In this document: piece after piece, positions 1 to 6,562 of the stretch
How positions within the stretch are numbered: the stretch's first letter is position 1
How the letters are laid out: every line of letters begins with the position of its first letter
Assembly (NCBI GenBank): GCA_024223125.1
Contig: JAAEOP010001358.1
Location: 1-10,286 of the forward strand
DNA from: Chloroflexota bacterium
Lineage (GTDB): Bacteria; Chloroflexota; Anaerolineae; Promineifilales; Promineifilaceae
Direction of reading: 5' to 3'
Length of the DNA stretch: 10,286 nt
The notes under the pieces: generated by a model
The model's database searches: none
The model's input: only the letters and a program-made list of their open reading frames with translations
Told to the model about the DNA's origin: nothing
Position numbers and translations under genes: made by a program

Positions 1-655
1 AATCACATTAAAGTTGGGCCAAGAACGAGAGCATCATTACGCACACAGACCTGGCACGCTATGTCCTACGACCCGCCCGGAAACAGCTTTACACCTGAAC
101 TGCAAATTGTATTTAGCCGAACAGCTACGTCAGGTACGGGCGGTTAACACATTGGAAACTTGCTCAATTTGTGAAGAAAAACAACGTACACACGGTTGGA
201 TAGCTAGATGGGATGAAGTGATTGTCGAATATACCCAGGCGGACGGCTCTAACTACCGCCCAGATATAGCCCTCATGCGCGATGGCATCATCATCGGCGC
301 GATTGAGGTTTTTGTTACTCATGCTGTGGAAGACGAGAAAATCAAATGGTACATCGCCAACAAAATCCCCTGAATTGAGGTTGAGGGGACTAAAGCATTG
401 TATCAGGGAGAGTCACCCTGGACGCCGCATAAGCCATTGCCGACGTTGCGTAAGGGGGCAATCCCTGGCAGTGTCCTGAATGCCATCGGTTGACAACAGA
501 AATGAACGATCTGCCTGTTCCCCCAGTGGTTGATATATTTGGCGATTCTGCGGCTGCCGATACTTTTCATCGGGCACCGAAACCAAAGACCAAACAAAGC
601 GAAATCCTGTACGGCCGTATAATAGATTTTTTCTATCCCAGCGAGAAAAAATGGC
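1..655 (+). pseudogene. Broken CoiA-like (competence/nuclease family) gene, left end outside window
   Basis: The reading frame is open from the left edge (ITLKLGQEREHHYAHR...), so the true start lies outside. The His-rich N-terminus (HHYAH) and the RPDIAL...IGAIEVFVTH segment recall CoiA-like proteins, which have a PD-(D/E)xK-type nuclease fold; I see the Asp and Glu but cannot confirm a complete active site. The frame stops at TGA 371-373, exactly where relatives I recall read IPWIEVE, so a Trp codon (TGG) appears changed to TGA. The same frame continues plausibly (IEVEGTKALYQGESPWTP) to 491. Near 464-468 the sense moves by one base: the other frame reads WQCPECHRLTTEMNDLPVPP, a CxxC zinc-like motif expected after the nuclease part, and runs on to IIDFFYPSEKKWRE near 655. 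Two lesions imply a pseudogene. Right end approximate; family assignment from memory. Confidence 0.7.
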
Positions 656-1556
656 GAGAAACACTAATTATCCGGATTATGCCGGTCAGCCGGTCATTTT
701 TTTGGAGCAGGACGCAGATAACACGGTTGGCAGTCGGTACGGCCGTTGGTGGGCGGCCTACTCTGGTACATCAGCCACCTTGCCATTGATGATGGTGGAC
801 AGCGGCAACCAGATTAGCTCTGGCTACGTGAATTTCTACAACACGTATCAGACGATGGTGGAGACTTCGCTGGCTCGCCCGCCGCAAGCCGACATCGCCG
901 CCTACTACACCCGCGTGGGCGATACATTGGAGTTTGAGGTGCAAGTGACCAACCAGAGTGGCGTCACGCTTTCCTGGAACAACGCCGCCACCGTTCATGC
1001 CATTGTCTACGAAGAAGCGCATGTCAATTTAACCGACCGTTTTGTGCGCGAAGCTGTCGCCCAATCCATTTCCACTCCGCTGCCTGATGGCGATACGGCC
1101 GCGTACACATTGACCACCGGCAACATTACTAGGGTCAACTGGGACAGCATTCATAGCGTTGTTTTAGTGGATTATCGGCCGTCGGAGTCATCGGGCGCGT
1201 ATGACACGCTCCAGGCGGTCGTGCCAGAACTGGGAACTTTTACGATCACGCCCAATCCCCTCACTTTCCTGGTAGATTCTGGGGGGACGATGACGTTGGC
1301 GATGCAGGGGCCGAGTTCGTTAACCTGGACGGTGACAAATTCATTGAATTGGTTGGAAGTGACGCCGGTGAGTGGGGCTATTACCAATCCTCCGACCGTC
1401 TCTGTAGTGGAAGGTAATTTGGCTGCGGGATGGCAGCAGGGAAGTTTTGATGTGGCGGCTACGGATGGCGGGACGTTGAATTTCAATGAGACGGTGACGG
1501 TACAGGCGTTTTATGGGGCGGTTGAGAGAATCTTTTTGTCTGTTGTGGCTAGATAG
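651..1556 (+). CDS. Fragment of a secreted BACON-like domain protein, N-terminally truncated
   Basis: The frame encodes 301 residues. Residues about 1-190 resemble a Chloroflexota extracellular region (GQPVIFLEQDAD, LPLMMVDSG, ARPPQADIAAYY, VHAIVYEEAHV, VLVDYRP). Residues about 196-288 look like a BACON/Ig-like beta domain (TPNPLTFLVDSGG ... SLNWLEVTPVSGAI). The last residues, RIFLSVVAR, match the xIYLPLVxR tail of many secreted proteins in that phylum. The family is normally exported, yet there is no signal peptide and the first residues already read as mid-domain sequence. The ATG at 651 lacks a convincing Shine-Dalgarno sequence and sits inside the end of the CoiA-like remnant. I infer that the N-terminal half was lost in a deletion or rearrangement and that the fragment may not be expressed. 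A terminator follows 88 bp after the stop. Function, perhaps carbohydrate or surface binding, is not established. Confidence 0.6.
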   Translation: MARNTNYPDYAGQPVIFLEQDADNTVGSRYGRWWAAYSGTSATLPLMMVDSGNQISSGYVNFYNTYQTMVETSLARPPQADIAAYYTRVGDTLEFEVQVTNQSGVTLSWNNAATVHAIVYEEAHVNLTDRFVREAVAQSISTPLPDGDTAAYTLTTGNITRVNWDSIHSVVLVDYRPSESSGAYDTLQAVVPELGTFTITPNPLTFLVDSGGTMTLAMQGPSSLTWTVTNSLNWLEVTPVSGAITNPPTVSVVEGNLAAGWQQGSFDVAATDGGTLNFNETVTVQAFYGAVERIFLSVVAR

Positions 1557-1643
1557 TCAAAGTCTTGTTTTCCCAGGGAAAAGAATGCCCTGTCACTGCG
1601 TATCAGCGGATTCATAATTTCATTGGAAACGACATTAGACAAC

Positions 1644-1679
1644 AAAAAAACCGCCGTTCCCAAAGGAGGGCGGTTTTTT
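1644..1679. terminator. Intrinsic terminator, probably bidirectional
   Basis: An A-tract and CCGCC (1651-1655) pair with GGCGG (1669-1673) and a T-tract (1674-1679); TTCC/GGA(G) extends the stem inside around a CAAA loop. The A-run on one side and T-run on the other mean it could stop transcription from either direction. It suits the plus-strand fragment ending at 1556 and the minus-strand gene ending at 1895. Confidence 0.85.
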
Positions 1680-1727
1680 CATGCCTAACACCAGGAGGGT
1701 AGTGTTACGGCATATTCAGGCAATGTA

Positions 1728-1822
1728 AAAGATACGATAGGGAGGCATTGCCCTGACCTGATTAGCAGTTGTTCCAGTCGCGTTTCTCGTGCCAGTTTGG
1801 GGGGGAGGAGTATCGTATCTTT
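1728..1822. repeat. Inverted repeat, 12-bp perfect arms around a G-rich centre
   Basis: AAAGATACGATA at 1728-1739 is the exact reverse complement of TATCGTATCTTT at 1811-1822, with 71 bp between. The interior holds GGGAGG near the left arm and a GGGGGGGAGGAG run next to the right arm. There is no ORF in it. With the terminator at 1644-1679 it accounts for most of the 338-bp gap between genes. It could be a small non-autonomous element or a structured RNA; no target duplication was evident. Confidence 0.55.
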
Positions 1823-1894
1823 ACCAATCAGGCTGACATTAGATTACACATGATTTGTTAGAATGGCAATAGAATTCCAAAGTCTAGGGCGATT

Positions 1895-4800
1895 CTATTT
1901 TGGTTGATAGGTTTTCCGATGTTCATCACACAGCCAAAAGATATTGCCGTCATTGGTTGGAGTCCTGTGCAAACCACACCAATTCTGTTTGTCATCTTTT
2001 TCCTTGAGAAAGCTATGCAAGGCTCGTAGAGAAGGCCCCTCAACTTCCTGATAAGAAAAACGATCATCAAGCGATTGAACTTGTTCAACAGTTCTATGGG
2101 TTTTTACTTCTGGCATAGCCTTAATAATAGCATCAAACACCTTCATACTTGTTTCAAAATCTTGAAAAATTCCTTCATCATAAGCCGTTGCTATGGCTCT
2201 GCCTTTGGGAATGTAACGGAGATACTCCATAAGCCGTTTGAGCCAGGGAGCAAGCGTTAACCACCACTCTTTACTTTGTCGGAGTGGGATTCCCTTTCCA
2301 CCTGACACAATATGTGGTTGCGGGGGGTGTTGGCACATCAGGTAGAGAGTATATTCGGTGTCAAAAAGATTTTTTGGAGAAAAAGCGCGTCGATCACCAG
2401 GCATAAGCAAGAAGGCATTTGGACACTCAGCATTCAGGCTTGCCATTTGTAGGTTCCAGAGACGAGTAAAACTACGGTTCAATTGCTCGTACAATTGTCT
2501 ATTTTGAAGCAAAAGCTCCTGATTCGCAGAAGAAATTTCGATAATTCTTCCTTGCCCATCGGCTAATTGTTGAAAGCCTTCTTCCAGTTTGGCAATGACA
2601 CGATTATTAGTAGTATAGTGGATGCCTTCTAGTAATTCAGGAACAGAAACTTCATCAAAAGATTCTCCGCATTCAGTAGTGAGTTTGCCCCGTTTCATTC
2701 GCTTCGCCAAGCGTTCATAATCATGGAAATACGGACAAGGTTCCGGTTCGTCACGATAAACGTGACAGTGACAAGGAACTTCACGTTTGTAGGTCAAACC
2801 CTCAAAGTAATACTTGAGAATGCGATCATTGATGGTGTGCTGCAATATGTTGAAGAAGTTGCTTGGAGCTGGGCCACGAACGTAAAGCCACAATTCCCGC
2901 TGGCTTGGATTCAGTTCTACCTGTGCCTGGTGTCCCTCATACTGGAGCCGCACACCTTCTCGCCAATGCAATCCTTGTGAATAAAGATGCGTTAACGTGA
3001 TAAACCAACTCATGATGCCAGGCGGCACGAAATTGACCAACCGAAAGACCATTCTTATTTCAGGCTGATCATGAAGTACATTTTCCCACACGGGCATATT
3101 GGGGGGAGGTGTGTGAGCAAGAAGGAGAGGAACTAGACTTTGTGTTGCAGGCTTGCCAGCTTCCTTGCTTTCAAGTTGAAAACTGATGAGAAAACGTTCC
3201 ATGAGGCGCAAAAAGAGTGGATAAAGACGCCGTTCGTAGGGTTCCCCATTCTCATCAACATCCCAAATACGGCCGAAATCAGCGTGGTTTATTATGCCGC
3301 CATTTTTGCGAACGTTGTCATCATCGAGCACCCGGCTAATGGCACGGGTGAGCCAATTAGGTTTTAGAACCACAAAATCGCTGAGGGTATGATCGTCTTG
3401 GTAGTAGAGAATTTTGCCCAAGTCATGTAAATAACCACCAAAAGCGGTTGATGCTATTTCGGCTGCTAGACCATGCTTTACGCAACTTTCGGAATATCCC
3501 GCTAAGTTTATGTGGCGATCAGAGTTTTTCAACAAGGCCGCTTCGGCTGCAACCCAGGTTTGCGGCCACTCTTGTTCCATCAAAGGGAGTTTAGTAGCTT
3601 CCTCGGCGAGAAGCTGTTTGAGTTCATTTATGCCTTCGCCATTCTTATTGCTGACTCCTATGTGGCCCACAAGTTGCGGATAGGTTGTTTTGTATCGGTC
3701 GTAGTTGAAATCGGCTGGCCGTTCATCAATGTGGGTGGCAACAATCATAATGGGAGCGTCAGGAGCCAGAACTTGGATATTACGAAGCCAATGGTCTAAA
3801 CGACCCTGATCAGCATCTACTCTGGCATTCCAAACGAGGACATAAAGAGAACGTTGCGTAAGGAAAAACTGATGCGTTGTATGATAAATTTGCTGACCGC
3901 CAAAATCCCATATGTTGAGTGTGATTTCTACTTCTGGCTGACGGGAATGAGTTAAATTCAAAGGCTCAATGTTAATTCCATGAGTTGTGGAAAGGTTCGG
4001 ATCAAATGGTTTTCTTTGAAGGGCGCGGAGCAAAGATGACTTTCCCGAACCTCCCTCGCCGATAATTAACAGCTTAGTTTCATATCGCGTCACCGATCCT
4101 TTGGCTAAATCTCTCAGGTAGTCTAATGTGTCGTCAATTCCCCGTTCTGCAATTTCAGGGGGAGGTATGCGTAATGGATTCCCATTCAAATTAAGATGTT
4201 GAAGATTATCTAGCTGGAGTATCTCAAAAGGCAACTCTGTCAATCGATTATGTTCAAGGCTGAGAATCGACAACTTGGTTAAATTATTTATTTTTGATGG
4301 AAGGATTGTTAGTTGATTCTTTTGTAGGTATAGATTTTGCAGATCGGTTAACTGGGTGATTTCATCCGGTAGTGATGTTAGTTCGTTTCCCCATAAACGA
4401 AGTTCTCTAATGTTAGTGAGGCGTGCAATTTCGGGCGGGATACGTTTGATTTTATTGTCACCCAAATGAAGAATTTGAGTTAAACCAGTCAGTTTAGTTA
4501 ATTCAACGATGAATTCTGTAAGACTATTGTTTCTAAGATAGAGTTCTTGCAAATTGGCAAGTCGGCCAATTTCAGGTGGCAAAGCAAAAAGACAATTTCG
4601 AGAAAGACCCAGGAAAATCAGTTTAGTTAAGCAGCCTATTTCGGAAGGTAGATTAGTTAACTCGTTGTTCCAAAGATCGAGACTCTGCAAGTTCGCTAAC
4701 TGACCAATTTCGGGTGGCAGTGTTGTTAGTTTATTATTCCAAAGATCAAGTCGTTTCAATTTAGAAAGCTGACCGATTTCAGAGGGTAAAGAAGTCAGTT

Positions 4801-5104
4801 CATTATGGCGAACGTCAAGCGATCTTAGATTAGTCAACTGACCAATCTCAGGCGGGAGATATGTAATCTGATTGCCCAATTGAAGTTCACTCCCTTCTTC
4901 AAGAACAGTCTCTCCCAACACAAGTTTTTGAAGTTGAAAAAATTGCCCAATTTCAGACGGTAAAGATTTTATATTCAGCCCAGCTAGATTTAGGAGAACA
5001 AGATTCCCTTCATCATCGAATTCAGCTTCTTTTGGTTCTGCTCCAATTTTTTCGATAAGAGTAGAAAGGTTGTCTTTGTCGTTAGCAACACTGAAATCAG
5101 GCAT
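1895..5104 (-). CDS. Leucine-rich-repeat Roc-COR GTPase (bacterial Roco protein)
   Basis: This 1069-residue protein has about a dozen 23-residue leucine-rich repeats (residues about 38-312; pattern LPxEIGQLxxLxxLDLxxNxLxx). A Roc GTPase domain follows (about 340-505): P-loop GEGGSGKSS at 349-357, switch DFGGQ at 400-404, and THID at 457-460 in the NKxD position. The COR dimerisation region follows (about 540-740; LKPNWLTRAISRVL). The C-terminal part has Cys/His clusters (CHCH at 778-781, C790, H794, C812), a probable helical or coiled stretch (about 835-890) and a final CGLH...LCDEH motif (1043-1062). Roco proteins are GTP-controlled dimeric signalling proteins, probably cytosolic here since no signal or membrane segment is seen. 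The ATG at 5104 has AAAAGGA eight bases upstream. The gene is intact and more AT-rich than the right-hand genes. The C-terminal effector is unassigned; a defence role is only an inference. Confidence 0.93.
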   Translation of the reverse strand: MPDFSVANDKDNLSTLIEKIGAEPKEAEFDDEGNLVLLNLAGLNIKSLPSEIGQFFQLQKLVLGETVLEEGSELQLGNQITYLPPEIGQLTNLRSLDVRHNELTSLPSEIGQLSKLKRLDLWNNKLTTLPPEIGQLANLQSLDLWNNELTNLPSEIGCLTKLIFLGLSRNCLFALPPEIGRLANLQELYLRNNSLTEFIVELTKLTGLTQILHLGDNKIKRIPPEIARLTNIRELRLWGNELTSLPDEITQLTDLQNLYLQKNQLTILPSKINNLTKLSILSLEHNRLTELPFEILQLDNLQHLNLNGNPLRIPPPEIAERGIDDTLDYLRDLAKGSVTRYETKLLIIGEGGSGKSSLLRALQRKPFDPNLSTTHGINIEPLNLTHSRQPEVEITLNIWDFGGQQIYHTTHQFFLTQRSLYVLVWNARVDADQGRLDHWLRNIQVLAPDAPIMIVATHIDERPADFNYDRYKTTYPQLVGHIGVSNKNGEGINELKQLLAEEATKLPLMEQEWPQTWVAAEAALLKNSDRHINLAGYSESCVKHGLAAEIASTAFGGYLHDLGKILYYQDDHTLSDFVVLKPNWLTRAISRVLDDDNVRKNGGIINHADFGRIWDVDENGEPYERRLYPLFLRLMERFLISFQLESKEAGKPATQSLVPLLLAHTPPPNMPVWENVLHDQPEIRMVFRLVNFVPPGIMSWFITLTHLYSQGLHWREGVRLQYEGHQAQVELNPSQRELWLYVRGPAPSNFFNILQHTINDRILKYYFEGLTYKREVPCHCHVYRDEPEPCPYFHDYERLAKRMKRGKLTTECGESFDEVSVPELLEGIHYTTNNRVIAKLEEGFQQLADGQGRIIEISSANQELLLQNRQLYEQLNRSFTRLWNLQMASLNAECPNAFLLMPGDRRAFSPKNLFDTEYTLYLMCQHPPQPHIVSGGKGIPLRQSKEWWLTLAPWLKRLMEYLRYIPKGRAIATAYDEGIFQDFETSMKVFDAIIKAMPEVKTHRTVEQVQSLDDRFSYQEVEGPSLRALHSFLKEKDDKQNWCGLHRTPTNDGNIFWLCDEHRKTYQPK
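4169..4993 (-). repeat. Tandem 69-bp coding repeats (leucine-rich repeats)
   Basis: The LRR part of the Roco gene is visible in the DNA as imperfect repeats of 69 bp. For example TTCCAAAGATC occurs near 4668 and again near 4737, and (A/C)TGACCAATTTC-type blocks recur at the same period. Units have diverged enough that recent expansion is unlikely except between the two neighbouring LDLWNN units. Confidence 0.8.
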
Positions 5105-5111
5105 ATGTATA

Positions 5112-5118
5112 TCCTTTT
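5112..5118 (-). promoter_or_regulatory. Shine-Dalgarno site of the Roco gene
   Basis: On the minus strand AAAAGGA ends eight bases before the ATG at 5104. It fixes that ATG as the start. No clear sigma70 promoter was found in the 47-bp gap to the upstream remnant, so transcription may come from further upstream. Confidence 0.65.
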
Positions 5119-5151
5119 CGATCTATATCAGTTGACTAATTTCATTCCCCA

Positions 5152-5558
5152 TTATTCTGTCGGCAACCAATCTTTTCGTAGAGGTGCTTTTGATTGAAAT
5201 TCAGGTTCCATTTCTTCGTAGTGTTCCAACATCAACTTGATAAAACTATCCCGATCTAGGCCCAAAATCAGAATATGTCTTTTTTTGTGCCACTTTAGAC
5301 ACCCTCTGGAACAAATTTGGAGTGAACTAGTTCAAAACAAAGGAAACGAACGATAATTTGCTGGTTAGATTGAAGTAACAACGATGCGATTGTCTTATTC
5401 TTTGCTCCATCTAGTGCATATGACAGCAATATTGCCCGAAATGATGGATTTGATGCGCTAATCTGGCACATTTTCTGCCGTATGTTGATTTTGGACCTAT
5501 ATGCTACTTGTGGTTTCACCCCTGCTTTCAAGGCGCGAATTGCTTGGGAGAACTCGGT
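5152..5558 (-). pseudogene. Frameshifted remnant of an unrecognised gene upstream of the Roco gene
   Basis: Two minus-strand frames join into one plausible protein of about 135 residues. The upstream frame (5558 down to 5295) reads SQAIRALKAGVKPQVAYRSK ... FVPEGV and stops. The downstream frame reads CLKWHKKRHILILGLDRDSF ... LRKDWLPTE and stops at 5152-5154. Adding one base in the CCC run at 5302-5304 would join them as PEGCLKWHKK. The downstream piece is charged, helix-like and natural in composition, but no start codon precedes it in frame. A TAG at 5559-5561 closes the upstream frame. I do not recognise the family. Its stop lies 47 bp before the Roco start on the same strand, so it may once have been its operon partner. 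Alternatively only the last 50 codons are a true gene relic. Confidence 0.35.
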
Positions 5559-5767
5559 CTATGGTTGGTGTTGCCGCGCTTGTTGTTAGTACCATGATTT
5601 CAATTTATCAATTACGCCGCGTCAAAAAACGCGGCAGGAGTAAAACTAAGGCCAAAAAACCGGCGCGGCGATTTGCTTTCGTGGTGACTGTTCTTAACTG
5701 GGCTTTTCGCATGTCGCTAACGAAGAAAGCTGGCGCAAGCGATGCCCCAAAAAAGAGAGCAATTTGA
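5501..5767 (+). CDS. Doubtful small basic ORF (88 aa)
   Basis: An ATG-initiated frame encodes a hydrophobic stretch (about residues 20-37, MVGVAALVVSTMISIYQL) followed by a very basic part (RRVKKRGRSKTKAKKPARR) and a second mildly hydrophobic stretch. It could be a small membrane-anchored basic protein. I see no good Shine-Dalgarno sequence and know no matching family. It runs head-to-head over the start of the minus-strand remnant by about 58 bp. A 7-bp hairpin (GCCGCGT 5616-5622 with ACGCGGC 5629-5635) lies inside it. It may be a chance ORF. Confidence 0.25.
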   Translation: MLLVVSPLLSRRELLGRTRSMVGVAALVVSTMISIYQLRRVKKRGRSKTKAKKPARRFAFVVTVLNWAFRMSLTKKAGASDAPKKRAI

Positions 5768-5815
5768 TCCTGCCTATCAGTGGGTCAGTGGGAATGCGAT
5801 TGCATATTGTTTTTT

Positions 5816-5843
5816 TTGGCGAAACAGTCGTATTAGGTATAAT
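5816..5843 (+). promoter_or_regulatory. Candidate sigma70-type promoter
   Basis: TTGGCG (5816-5821) and a perfect TATAAT (5838-5843) are separated by 16 bp, with a T-run just upstream of the -35 box. It would start transcription near 5850, immediately before the hairpin series that ends in the terminator at 5956-5985. Confidence 0.5.
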
Positions 5844-5849
5844 CAATGA

Positions 5850-5985
5850 TTACATCCAAATGTTGACGTTGTGCAACATGCAAGAAAAAAGCCTCCCCGT
5901 AACAAGTCTTTGGCGAAGCCGTGTTACAGATGAGGCTGACGGTATAGAGATATTATGACGAAAAACGTGTTTTTCGTCAACTTTT
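5850..5985 (+). ncRNA. Candidate structured small RNA, about 135 nt
   Basis: Three stem-loops follow the promoter in order. First, ATGTTG (5860-5865) pairs with CAACAT (5874-5879). Second is a nested stem: AGCCTC (5890-5895) with GAGGCT (5932-5937), GTAACA (5899-5904) with TGTTAC (5922-5927), and GGC-GAA-GCC at the tip. Third is a perfect 11-bp stem ending in a T-run. No good coding frame crosses it. The arrangement of promoter, folded body and terminator is that of a stand-alone bacterial small RNA. It matches no RNA family I recognise. Alternatively it is an untranslated leader or attenuator. Confidence 0.4.
5956..5985 (+). terminator. Intrinsic terminator with perfect 11-bp stem
   Basis: TGACGAAAAAC (5956-5966) pairs perfectly with GTTTTTCGTCA (5969-5979), followed by CTTTTTATT. 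The loop is only two bases as drawn, so the innermost pairs are probably open. The palindrome could instead be a protein-binding operator. Confidence 0.6.
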
Positions 5986-5997
5986 TATTCCCCTCTA

Positions 5998-6077
5998 TCA
6001 CCGTCCATTAACAAGCAGACGGTGAAACCATCCAGTTTCATCAAATAAATTTGGCATTAACAAGGCATTTTGCCTTG
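5998..6077. other. Two further hairpins in the structured intergenic region
   Basis: TCACCGTC (5998-6005) pairs with GACGGTGA (6018-6025) around a 12-base loop. CAAGGCA (6061-6067) pairs perfectly with TGCCTTG (6071-6077) around TTT. Neither has a proper T-tract. They continue the run of folded elements that starts at 5860 and lie in sequence without a credible gene. Confidence 0.5.
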
Positions 6078-6084
6078 CTCACTG

Positions 6085-6225
6085 CATAAAGCAAAAAAGC
6101 CCGCTACCAACGGACTTTCCTTGCTTTTATTTATCTATCAACCGCATATCCTTGTTCTCTTGGCGCTACCAACACCTTGAGAATTTAGCCCCTTTACTGG
6201 GGAGGGGGGTGATGTATCCCCACAA
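6085..6225. repeat. Diverged direct repeat, copy 1
   Basis: This copy starts with AAAGCAAAAAAGCC (6088-6101), contains an AACCGCATATC-like block and ends with TGGGGAGGGGGG (6198-6209) and TGTATCCCC (6213-6221). The same blocks in the same order recur about 274-281 bp downstream. AAAGCAA (6088-6094) also pairs with TTGCTTT (6121-6127), making a terminator-like hairpin. CCCC at 6189-6192 and 6218-6221 compete for the G-runs between them. Confidence 0.55.
6088..6130 (+). terminator. Terminator-like hairpin in repeat copy 1
   Basis: AAAGCAA (6088-6094) pairs with TTGCTTT (6121-6127), and inside it AA-GCCCG pairs with CGGACTT with a mismatch and a bulge; TTAT follows. Its position equals that of the hairpin at 6364-6402 in copy 2. 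Confidence 0.45.
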
Positions 6226-6359
6226 CGGTTATTATTTGGAGTTTACAGTGAACCGAAATTTGGCGCAAGTTTTTAGGCGTTCTTTCTCTGGTCATTCTCA
6301 GGAGTGGCTGGAGGAAGGCTGCTTAACGGCTGTTATCGCCAGACAGTCGTTTCGCGCCT

Positions 6360-6505
6360 TAAAAGCAAAAAAGCCAGCCCCGCTAGGCTGACTTTATTTG
6401 CTAATTATATTTTTTCCCTAAACCCGAATATCTCGCTAAAGACCCCGCCAGGTCTTTGGTGCGGAAGCCCCGTTTTTATGGGGAGGGGGGATTTGTATCC
6501 CCTGG
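6360..6505. repeat. Diverged direct repeat, copy 2
   Basis: AAAGCAAAAAAGCC (6362-6375), an AACCCGAATATC block (6421-6432), TGGGGAGGGGGG (6479-6490) and TGTATCCCC (6494-6502) repeat the order of copy 1. Between them lies an extra perfect hairpin, AAAGACC (6438-6444) with GGTCTTT (6451-6457). CCCC (6468-6471) can pair with GGGG (6480-6483), or the G-runs with CCCC (6499-6502). This copy sits directly upstream of the gene at 6563. Confidence 0.55.
6364..6402 (+). terminator. Terminator-like hairpin in repeat copy 2
   Basis: CAGCC (6375-6379) pairs with GGCTG (6386-6390) around a six-base loop. The stem extends through AAAG/CTTT to AGC/GCT at its base with a mismatch and a bulge. An AT-rich stretch follows (6403-6418), but there is no long T-run at the stem foot. 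Confidence 0.5.
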
Positions 6506-6523
6506 TCGGGTTTTCAATACAAC

Positions 6524-6529
6524 AAGGAG
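6524..6529 (+). promoter_or_regulatory. Shine-Dalgarno-like AAGGAG without a normal start codon after it
   Basis: AAGGAG lies in the open frame of the 6563 gene, but no ATG, GTG or TTG in that frame occurs at the usual distance. The nearest in-frame candidate is a rare ATT at 6542. This leaves the true start of the downstream gene uncertain (ATT 6542, GTG 6563 or ATG 6593). Confidence 0.3.
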
Positions 6530-6562
6530 AATAGCACAGCCATTCGGCCGTGTCAAGGCGTC

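Noticed and set aside
773..1022. Minus-strand 83-codon frame opposite the secreted fragment
   Set aside because: His/Val-rich shadow of the coding strand without start signal.
1172..1486. 104-codon minus-strand frame within the secreted-protein fragment
   Set aside because: Antisense shadow; the plus strand has a coherent BACON-like domain.
3512..3799. Plus-strand frame inside the Roco gene
   Set aside because: Antisense to the COR and Roc coding region, no ribosome site and no motif.
5764..5958. 64-codon plus-strand frame from TTG 5764
   Set aside because: It crosses the promoter-like site and the nested hairpin at 5890-5937 and has no protein-like pattern; the region is better explained as structured RNA.
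6152..6391. 79-codon frame, including an ATG at 6212 after GGAGGGGGG
   Set aside because: The G-run is better explained by the repeated bistable segment, copy 2 has no equivalent ATG, and the frame runs into the hairpin at 6364.
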